Source: Patescibacteria group bacterium
Lineage (GTDB): Bacteria > Patescibacteria > Paceibacteria > Moranbacterales > UBA1568
Direction: 5' to 3'
DNA: 6,405 nucleotides
Assembly: GCA_030916685.1 (NCBI GenBank)
Contig: JAUPWD010000046.1
Span: 1-6,405 of the forward strand
Part shown: one piece after another, positions 1-4,551 of the stretch
Numbering within the stretch: position 1 is the stretch's first letter
Layout: each line of letters opens with the position of its first letter
Notes under the pieces: model-generated
What the model saw: only the letters and a program-made list of their open reading frames with translations
Told to the model about the DNA's origin: nothing
The model's database searches: none
Translations under genes and position numbers: made by a program

Positions 1-925
1 GAAACCATTCAACTGTTTTCGTCAGTCCAACTTCCAGGGTCACTTCCGGCTGCCAGCCAAGCTCTCTTTTTATCTTCGAAAAATCAATCGCATAGCGCCT
101 ATCATGCCCCGGACGATCCGTGACGTATTCGATCATCGAATCGTCCTTGCCGAGGATCTCGAGGAGTTTCTTCGCGATCCAGATATTTTCCTTCTCGCCA
201 TTTCCTCCGATACAGTACGTCTCACCGATTTTCCCCTCGTGAAGGACGAGATCGATGGCACGGCAGTGATCCGCGACGAAGAGCCAGTCACGTCGCTGAA
301 GTCCATCTCCGTACACCGGCACTTTTTTCCCCTGGAGAAGATTTGTGATCGCGAGCGGAATCAATTTTTCCGGGAAATGGTACGGCCCGTAATTATTCGA
401 ACAATTAGAAATCGTAATCGGCAATCCATACGTATGAAAATATGACCGCACGAGATGGTCTGATGCCGCCTTGCTCGCGCTATATGGACTGCGCGGATCG
501 TATGGAGTTGATTCATTGAAAGCAGGGTCATTGGGTCGTAGCGTTCCGAATACCTCATCGGTCGAGACATGATGAAACCGCTTACTGTGTTTCTTCGCGG
601 CCTCAAGCAATACGAATGTTCCCTGAATATTTGTTTTTACAAATGCGTCTGGTCCGAGAATCGATCGGTCTACATGTGACTCCGCGGCGAAATGTACCAC
701 AGCATCACATTCTGCCACCAGAGTATCGACGAGCGACGCATCGCAGATATCTCCCTGTACGAACCGATATCTCGGATCATTCTTCCATCGCGACAGATTC
801 TCTGTATTTCCCGCGTACGTCAACACATCGAGATTGACTACCTCATCATCAGAATATTTTTCCAAAATGTGATGGATGAAATTACTCCCTATAAATCCCG
901 CACCACCGGTAACTAATAATTTCAT
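1..925 (-). CDS. rmlB: dTDP-glucose 4,6-dehydratase RmlB (partial, C-terminus beyond left edge)
   Basis: This enzyme converts dTDP-D-glucose to dTDP-4-keto-6-deoxy-D-glucose in the cytoplasm, the second step of dTDP-L-rhamnose synthesis. The frame runs open from the ATG at 923-925 to the window edge, giving 308 residues; the family is usually about 320-360, so only a short C-terminal piece is missing. It is an extended short-chain dehydrogenase: the NAD-binding glycine motif GGAGFIGSN is at residues 7-15, [11 protein letters not shown] at 78-88, the catalytic T-D-E at 122-124 in STDEVFG, and the YxxxK pair at Y148 and K152. The substrate-binding stretches [14 protein letters not shown] (177-190) and [10 protein letters not shown] (211-220) are also typical. 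It lies 136 bp downstream of rmlC, the next pathway enzyme. No Shine-Dalgarno sequence is visible before the ATG. The family call is very secure. Confidence 0.97.
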   Translation of the reverse strand, partial: MKLLVTGGAGFIGSNFIHHILEKYSDDEVVNLDVLTYAGNTENLSRWKNDPRYRFVQGDICDASLVDTLVAECDAVVHFAAESHVDRSILGPDAFVKTNIQGTFVLLEAAKKHSKRFHHVSTDEVFGTLRPNDPAFNESTPYDPRSPYSASKAASDHLVRSYFHTYGLPITISNCSNNYGPYHFPEKLIPLAITNLLQGKKVPVYGDGLQRRDWLFVADHCRAIDLVLHEGKIGETYCIGGNGEKENIWIAKKLLEILGKDDSMIEYVTDRPGHDRRYAIDFSKIKRELGWQPEVTLEVGLTKTVEWF

Positions 926-969
926 AAAACAATCAACAACTAACAGTTAACAAAAAAGGAGATCTCGTA

Positions 970-1055
970 AGAAAATATTTCAAAATGTTTTTTAGAGAAC
1001 CATGTGGCGAAACCGCTTCGGCGCGGTTCATCTAAAAACTTTTGAAGTATTTTCT
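970..1055 (-). repeat. Long imperfect inverted repeat (hairpin) between rmlC and rmlB
   Basis: The left arm (970-1001) and the reverse complement of the right arm (1025-1055) align over about 31 positions with one mismatch and three single-base indels. Shared blocks are AGAAAATA, TTCAAAA, GTTTTT, AGA and GAACC. The 23-bp centre holds a smaller competing pair, AACCGC (1011-1016) with GCGGTT (1023-1028). On the transcribed strand the structure starts six bases after the rmlC stop and ends 44 bases before the rmlB start. The 3' arm is U-rich but no clean U tract follows, so it is not a classic terminator. It could be an RNA-stability or processing hairpin between two genes of one operon, or a remnant of a small inverted-repeat element. 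No target duplication is obvious. The pairing is read directly; the role is unknown. Confidence 0.8.
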
Positions 1056-1061
1056 GAAAAT

Positions 1062-1685
1062 TTAAAGCTGGCACTCTTTCAAAAATGGGAGTATTTTATC
1101 TTTCTCCGACACGATCATCCCCTCCTCGATATGTGGCCACTCGATAGCAATATCCGAATCATCGTAGCGGATGCCACCTTCGTGCTCCTTGGAATACGGC
1201 GCCGTCACCTTGTAGGAAAAAAGAGTATCATCTTCGAGTGCGAGGAAGCCATGTGCGAAACCTGCCGGCACCCACAATTGATGATGATTCTCTGCCGACA
1301 ACTCGACGGCGACATATTTCCCAAATGTCGGCGATTCCTTTCGTATATCCACCACGACATCGAGCACCTTCCCTCGGAGCACAGAGACGAGCTTCCCCTG
1401 GGTGAATGGCGCGGACTGAAAATGCAACCCCCGGAGCACGCCGCGCTTCGAGCAGGAAACATTATCCTGTATGAAATCATCTGCCGGAATACCCGATTCA
1501 CGATATCGATCTATATTGAAAGACTCGAAAAAATATCCGCGTTCATCTGCGAACACCTTCGGCTTCAACAATAAGAGTCCCTCAATAGCGAGCATGCCCG
1601 ATATTGCCGTCACTCCGCTCGGAAACGAACGTCCACTTTCGTTTCGCTCACTCCGTTTGGCAATGAAAAATTTCTCTGTTTCCAT
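1062..1685 (-). CDS. rmlC: dTDP-4-dehydrorhamnose 3,5-epimerase RmlC
   Basis: This cytoplasmic cupin enzyme epimerises dTDP-4-keto-6-deoxyglucose at C3 and C5, the third step of dTDP-L-rhamnose synthesis. Counting from the ATG at 1685 (207 residues), diagnostic motifs are KPKVFADERGYFFESFN (41-57), FIQDNVSCSKRGVLRGLHFQ (71-90) with the catalytic histidine H88, GKLV (97-100), WVPAGFAHGF (138-147) and YSKEHEGGIRYDD (164-176). The start is uncertain. The family is usually about 175-185 residues; homology begins near M31 (ATG at 1595), which would give 177 residues but trims part of the usual first strand. The ATG at 1685 is preferred because an extended -10 sits six bases before it and the frame is open throughout. 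Residues 8-28 are then encoded by a palindromic insert. A TTG at 1703 lies in the terminator tail and is unlikely. rmlB follows downstream. Confidence 0.93.
   Translation of the reverse strand: METEKFFIAKRSERNESGRSFPSGVTAISGMLAIEGLLLLKPKVFADERGYFFESFNIDRYRESGIPADDFIQDNVSCSKRGVLRGLHFQSAPFTQGKLVSVLRGKVLDVVVDIRKESPTFGKYVAVELSAENHHQLWVPAGFAHGFLALEDDTLFSYKVTAPYSKEHEGGIRYDDSDIAIEWPHIEEGMIVSEKDKILPFLKECQL
1604..1663 (-). repeat. 60-bp nested palindromic element in the 5' end of rmlC
   Basis: The element is bounded by TTGCC (1604-1608) and its complement GGCAA (1659-1663). Inside is a perfect 8-bp stem, GAAACGAA (1622-1629) with TTCGTTTC (1638-1645), around an 8-base loop. Two direct copies of TCACTCCG (1610-1617 and 1648-1655) flank the stem. 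Its length of 60 is a multiple of three and it contains no stop in the rmlC frame, so it is read as an arginine- and serine-rich segment containing SERNESG and FPSGVTAI. This resembles, in concept, the Rickettsia palindromic elements that sit inside open frames. That comparison is inference; other copies in the genome would be needed to show mobility. Confidence 0.65.
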
Positions 1686-1691
1686 ATTTTC

Positions 1692-1700
1692 ATTGTAACA
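1692..1700 (-). promoter_or_regulatory. Extended -10 promoter of rmlC, predicted leaderless start
   Basis: The transcribed-strand sequence reads TGTTACAAT, an extended -10 (TGn plus TACAAT, one mismatch to consensus). It lies directly after the upstream terminator tail. Only six bases separate it from the ATG at 1685, so the expected initiation point falls on the A of that ATG and the mRNA would be leaderless. No convincing -35 hexamer is seen at the right spacing, which extended -10 promoters can lack. Confidence 0.5.
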
Positions 1701-1730
1701 CAAAGAAAAGCCCGCATCATAGCGGGCTTT
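1701..1730 (-). terminator. Rho-independent terminator after the KH-protein gene
   Basis: On the minus strand AAAGCCCGC and GCGGGCTTT form a perfect 9-bp stem (1722-1730 with 1707-1715) around a six-base loop, followed by the T-rich tail TTTTCTTTG. The hairpin begins 12 bases after the stop codon at 1743-1745. The plus-strand side lacks a T tract, so it acts for minus-strand transcripts only. It separates the KH gene from rmlC. Confidence 0.88.
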
Positions 1731-1742
1731 CAGTGTTTCGAA

Positions 1743-2117
1743 TTATGCCTTGAGCTCATTCATCATATCGTCGAGCGCTTTGGTCGGATCCTCTTCATCA
1801 GTAATAGTCTGGATCGGAGCCGCGGCTACTGGAGCGACCGACTCGCGTACCGGCCGGGTCGAACCTTCCGGTTCATTAATTTTCAGATTCACGCGCGCAC
1901 TGTTCCTCGCGCCGATGACGCGGAGAAGTGTGCGAAGCGCCTTGGCAGTCATGCCCTCGCGACCGATGACCATGCCCATATCCTGGGCGTTCACATCGAG
2001 CGTGATGAGCACTCCCATTTCATCGATTTTCCGTTCTACCTTCACGTCATCCGGATGATCGACGAGCATCTTCACGACATATTCGACGAACTCCCTGTCC
2101 TGCATATTGTCTGTCAT
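1743..2117 (-). CDS. khpA: KH-domain RNA-binding protein, KhpA-like
   Basis: A small cytoplasmic RNA-binding protein of 124 residues. Residues about 8-82 form a single KH domain: EFVEYVVKMLVDHPDDV at the start, the nucleic-acid-gripping GxxG loop as GREG at 52-55 in MVIGREGMTAKALRTLLR, then RVNLKINEPEG (75-85). This matches the KhpA/YlqC family, where the protein pairs with KhpB and influences translation, cell elongation and division in Gram-positive bacteria. KhpA proteins are commonly about 75-85 residues; here residues 86-124 add a proline/alanine stretch and an acidic tail (DEEDPTKALDDMMNELKA) of unknown role. It has its own promoter and terminator, so it is probably monocistronic. In many bacteria khpA sits near rpsP and trmD, but not here. 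An in-frame ATG at codon 5 is an alternative start. No clear Shine-Dalgarno sequence precedes either. Confidence 0.9.
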   Translation of the reverse strand: MTDNMQDREFVEYVVKMLVDHPDDVKVERKIDEMGVLITLDVNAQDMGMVIGREGMTAKALRTLLRVIGARNSARVNLKINEPEGSTRPVRESVAPVAAAPIQTITDEEDPTKALDDMMNELKA

Positions 2118-2139
2118 ATCATTCTTCTACTGATTATCT

Positions 2140-2158
2140 GGGATGCCTCGTGGCTCCC
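2140..2158 (-). promoter_or_regulatory. Hairpin near the 5' end of the khpA mRNA
   Basis: On the transcribed strand GGGAGCC pairs with GGC-A-TCCC around the loop ACGA, giving seven base pairs with one bulged A. From the predicted start near 2162 it would sit within about five bases of the mRNA 5' end, in the roughly 45-base leader of khpA. An overlapping weaker pair, GTGG/CCAC (2150-2163), competes with it. It could protect the 5' end or act in feedback by the RNA-binding product; both ideas are inference. No T tract follows, so it is not the DUF475 terminator. Confidence 0.45.
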
Positions 2159-2168
2159 TCCACTTCTC

Positions 2169-2196
2169 ATTGTACCGCTCCCGCAAACGGTGTCAA
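2169..2196 (-). promoter_or_regulatory. Sigma70-type promoter of khpA
   Basis: A perfect -35 TTGACA (2191-2196) and a near-perfect -10 TACAAT (2169-2174) are separated by 16 bp on the minus strand. Initiation is expected near 2162, leaving a leader of about 45 bases before the ATG at 2117. The -35 hexamer overlaps the TGA stop of the upstream DUF475 gene (2193-2195). This is the best promoter match in the window. Confidence 0.78.
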
Positions 2197-3101
2197 TTTT
2201 CCCGAGACACACTCCTGCGAAAGAAATAGATGATGATGACGATCGTTGCCGCAGGAGAAACCCATTCGGGAACATGCAAGCCAAATCCATGGGCGATCAT
2301 CACCATACCGAGTACGAATACCGAGTACATCGCCCCATTTTTCAGAAACTCATATTTCTTCACCCTATCGATATTCGCCACGGTCAATTGACGGACGATG
2401 ATCGCTCCAATGCCATTTCCGATGAGGATGAGTGGCACCGAAAGTGTGAAAGCGAATGCTCCGAGTACACCGTCGATTGAAAATGACAAATCGATAACTT
2501 CCAGAAAAAATACCTTGCTCCAATCCGACATCGTCGACTGTTTCATCTCCTCCTCGGCCTTCTCTGCCTGCAGTCGGAACCCATGCACGATGAAGAAGGC
2601 CGTCGAACCCACGATAGCTCCGAAGGCGATCATCGTGCTCTGTTTCATCGCGTACCAGACGATGACTGCCAGAAGAATCGATACCACCGCATAGAACCAC
2701 ACGCCATGACGATCGACGTATCGTTCGAATCGAAATCCGTATTTCTTCTCCTCAAGAAAAATCCAATGAAGGAAGAGAAAGAGGAGAAAGATACCGCCAC
2801 CCATGAGGAGGATTGGTGCGGAACTGGCGATCGCAGCATGCACCGCCGGATCATTGGAAAAGGTCGCAGTGAAAGAACCGATGAATCCGAGCGAAGGAAC
2901 GGTCGCCCAGACGATCAACCACGGAAGGAATCCGCGAACCACGAACACCGCGAAGAATATCCCCCAGGTGACAAAGAATCGCTTCGCTTTGGCTCCCATG
3001 GTCGAGAGTACATCGGCATTGATGATGGCATTATCGATACTTGATACGGCTTCGAACAAAACGAGGCCAATAACGATGAGAAATGCGGAGAAAAAATCCA
3101 T
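2193..3101 (-). CDS. DUF475 family integral membrane protein (TerC-related)
   Basis: A polytopic inner-membrane protein of 302 residues with about seven or eight hydrophobic helices (roughly 5-25, 43-66, 97-116, 135-151, 156-175, 214-236, 256-272, 281-295) and a charged cytoplasmic-type loop at 176-196. Two related acidic signatures occur, one per half: FEAVSSIDNAIINADVL (16-32, with E17, D23, N24) and LEVIDLSFSIDGVLGAFA (200-217, with E201, D204, D210). This arrangement is characteristic of DUF475 and the wider TerC group, some members of which export Mn2+ or other metals; for DUF475 itself the substrate is not known to me. A role in metal-ion handling is inference. It lies 130 bp downstream of murF and ends with TGA. 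No Shine-Dalgarno sequence precedes the ATG; an A/T-rich run including two TAAAAT hexamers lies just upstream. Confidence 0.87.
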   Translation of the reverse strand: MDFFSAFLIVIGLVLFEAVSSIDNAIINADVLSTMGAKAKRFFVTWGIFFAVFVVRGFLPWLIVWATVPSLGFIGSFTATFSNDPAVHAAIASSAPILLMGGGIFLLFLFLHWIFLEEKKYGFRFERYVDRHGVWFYAVVSILLAVIVWYAMKQSTMIAFGAIVGSTAFFIVHGFRLQAEKAEEEMKQSTMSDWSKVFFLEVIDLSFSIDGVLGAFAFTLSVPLILIGNGIGAIIVRQLTVANIDRVKKYEFLKNGAMYSVFVLGMVMIAHGFGLHVPEWVSPAATIVIIIYFFRRSVSREN

Positions 3102-3155
3102 TTCTTTAAATTTTAGATTTTAGAATTCAGATTGCAGATTTTATAGTCGCAGATT

Positions 3156-3179
3156 TCAAGACTTCACACAAGACAGCAT
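3156..3179 (-). CDS. Possible 7-codon leader ORF (MLSCVKS)
   Basis: An ATG at 3177-3179 opens a seven-codon frame, MLSCVKS, ending in TGA at 3156-3158. A perfect AGGAGG (3187-3192) lies seven bases before it, the only ideal Shine-Dalgarno spacing I find at any start in this window. The ORF lies in the spacer between murF and the DUF475 gene, 54 bases before the latter's ATG, and opposing heptamer repeats surround it. It could be a leader peptide or chance; the tiny length prevents any coding-statistics argument. Confidence 0.2.
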   Translation of the reverse strand: MLSCVKS

Positions 3180-3186
3180 AAAAAGA

Positions 3187-3192
3187 CCTCCT
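3187..3192 (-). promoter_or_regulatory. Perfect Shine-Dalgarno sequence AGGAGG upstream of MLSCVKS
   Basis: The plus strand reads CCTCCT, so the transcript carries AGGAGG, seven bases before an ATG. It is notable because the recognised genes here lack such a site. It belongs to no long coding frame; the nearest large gene on its strand starts 86 bases further on. Confidence 0.35.
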
Positions 3193-3231
3193 GTTTCATT
3201 CTGCATTCTGCGATCATCAATCTGCAAATTT

Positions 3232-4551
3232 TTATTCCTGCGGAATGAACGGTTTCGCCCGCCATTCCGGAGACTGACAGCAAAGGAGTTTCGAGGCGTC
3301 TTCGGGGTGCTCCATCGCCTGCTCCACTGCCTGCTCCATGCGCATACCGCGCGAACCCTTGATGAGCACCGCATCACCCTCCCGGAGAAATTCCGCGAGC
3401 GCCAATCCTGCTTTCTTCGGATGATCGAAAGAGAAAACCCGCTCCCGTGAAAATCCTCCGGAAACGATTGACTCACCGAACAAACAAGAATTTTCTCCCA
3501 CGAGAAATACAGCGGAAAGTCCCATTGGAAGAACCTGAGAGGACAATTCCCGATGAAATATCTCCGCATTCGAACCAAGCTCCAGCATATCTCCGAAAAC
3601 CAGTATTTTCCGCGAAGCCCTCATTCGCGAAAGTGTCGCGAGCGCGGCTCTCACCGAATCCGGCGAAGCATTATATGTATCGTCAATGAGGAGAGCGCCA
3701 TTCTTACCCGCGATGAGGCGCATTCTCCCTGGAAGTGACTCGAATCGCTCGAGAGCCGTCACGATGGAAACCGGATTCACCCGAAGCGCGAGTCCCACTG
3801 CCACCGCGGCCAAAGCCGATGAAACGAGATGCTCTCCCATGAGATTCGGCAAACGTACCGGAATACTCACTCCCTCGTATTTCAACTTGAAGCTAAATCC
3901 CACTCCCGTCCGCTCATCGAAAGCATAGTGTTCACCCGAAACCGTCGCCTCACCTGAAATCGAATACGTGAACACTTTTCCCTTTATTTTCTCCGCAAGG
4001 GCGATCACTCGGGCATCATCCGCATTGAGTATCGCGATGCCTTCTTCAGGAAGACGGGTGACCAGTCGCCCCTTCTCCTTCGCGATCGCGCCGACCGTCT
4101 TGAAATGTTCGAGGTGGCTTTCTCCGATACGCGTCACCACGCCCACCGTAACCGGTATGAATCGAAGGAGATACTCCATGTCTCCGGGACGATCCACTGC
4201 CATCTCCAATACGAGCACATCCGGATACCGACAAGGAAAGAGGAGAAGGACGCCGGTTCGAAATATCACCTGGGCCCATCCGAAGAGAGAATGGCCTGGA
4301 CTCTTCTCTCCGAGAATCGTCAAGGGAATTCCTATCTCATTATTATAATTCCCCTCACTCTTCCGAACCGAATACTCCGATGCCATGACGAGCGCGATAG
4401 CCTCCTTCGTCGAACTCTTCCCAACGGAACCCGTCACCCCGATGATGACCGGATGATACTTTTTCAGGACGAGCACGGCGAAAATCCTCAAAGTATTTTC
4501 AAGGATTCTCCGGGACAACGATTTTTCAGAAAGTATCCGCATATGTTCCAT
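3232..4551 (-). CDS. murF: MurF-like Mur ligase (UDP-MurNAc-tripeptide:D-Ala-D-Ala ligase)
   Basis: The enzyme joins D-Ala-D-Ala to the UDP-MurNAc tripeptide using ATP, the last cytoplasmic step of peptidoglycan precursor assembly. Of 439 residues, the ATP-binding domain starts early: P-loop GVTGSVGKSST at 38-48 (K45), EGNYNNEIGIP at 66-76, LEMAVDRPGDM at 115-125, GESHLEHF at 143-150, likely carbamylated lysine K160 by position, NADD at 176-179. The C-terminal domain has LPGRMR (273-278), DDTYNASPDSV (290-300), DMLELG (321-326) and IKGSRGMRME (397-406). Oddities: the usual N-terminal UDP-binding domain of about 100 residues is reduced to about 37, and a hydrophobic insert (about 88-106) precedes the LEM motif. 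The ATG overlaps the PBP stop as TAATG, implying coupling; an in-frame ATG follows at codon 4. Another Mur-ligase substrate cannot be excluded. Confidence 0.9.
   Translation of the reverse strand: MEHMRILSEKSLSRRILENTLRIFAVLVLKKYHPVIIGVTGSVGKSSTKEAIALVMASEYSVRKSEGNYNNEIGIPLTILGEKSPGHSLFGWAQVIFRTGVLLLFPCRYPDVLVLEMAVDRPGDMEYLLRFIPVTVGVVTRIGESHLEHFKTVGAIAKEKGRLVTRLPEEGIAILNADDARVIALAEKIKGKVFTYSISGEATVSGEHYAFDERTGVGFSFKLKYEGVSIPVRLPNLMGEHLVSSALAAVAVGLALRVNPVSIVTALERFESLPGRMRLIAGKNGALLIDDTYNASPDSVRAALATLSRMRASRKILVFGDMLELGSNAEIFHRELSSQVLPMGLSAVFLVGENSCLFGESIVSGGFSRERVFSFDHPKKAGLALAEFLREGDAVLIKGSRGMRMEQAVEQAMEHPEDASKLLCCQSPEWRAKPFIPQE

Larger units (their letters stand above)
3120..3225 (-). repeat. 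Heptamer repeats in opposite orientations in the murF-DUF475 spacer
   Basis: On the plus strand, ATTCTGC occurs twice in tandem (3198-3211) and AATCTGC once (3219-3225). The reverse-oriented GCAGATT occurs at 3134-3140 and 3149-3155, with CAGATTG at 3128-3134. The two orientations face each other across positions 3157-3197, so several alternative stems of about seven pairs are possible in the transcript. The run continues into A/T-rich, related units toward the DUF475 start. It may be a decayed inverted repeat or simple low-complexity spacer. No terminator with a T tract is visible after murF. Confidence 0.5.

Noticed and set aside
951..966. GAGATCTC palindrome followed by CTTTTTTG on the minus strand as a terminator
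   Set aside because: The palindrome has no room for a loop and cannot form a stable hairpin. It also lies just before the rmlB start.
1002..1574. A 190-residue plus-strand open frame
   Set aside because: It is antisense to rmlC, whose minus-strand frame has clear family motifs. The plus-strand translation shows no recognisable domain.
1701..1703. TTG start for RmlC
   Set aside because: It lies in the terminator tail and upstream of the -10 initiation point, so it would not be in an mRNA made from that promoter.
2193..2195. UGA recoded as glycine (code 25), as in some Patescibacteria
   Set aside because: The DUF475 protein ends naturally after its last helix at this TGA, which overlaps a good promoter, and no gene here contains an internal TGA.
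2193..3101. Calling the membrane protein a tellurium-resistance determinant TerC
   Set aside because: The paired acidic signatures fit DUF475 better. No terD/terE-type neighbours are present, so tellurite resistance is unsupported.
3102..3231. A yybP-ykoY-type manganese riboswitch upstream of the TerC-related gene
   Set aside because: I cannot find the conserved paired core or any long GC-rich helices of that class. The spacer is A/T-rich with short repeats.
3156..3578. A 140-residue minus-strand frame ending in MLSCVKS
   Set aside because: Most of it lies in another frame of murF, which has complete motifs. Only the last seven codons, with their own AGGAGG, merit mention.
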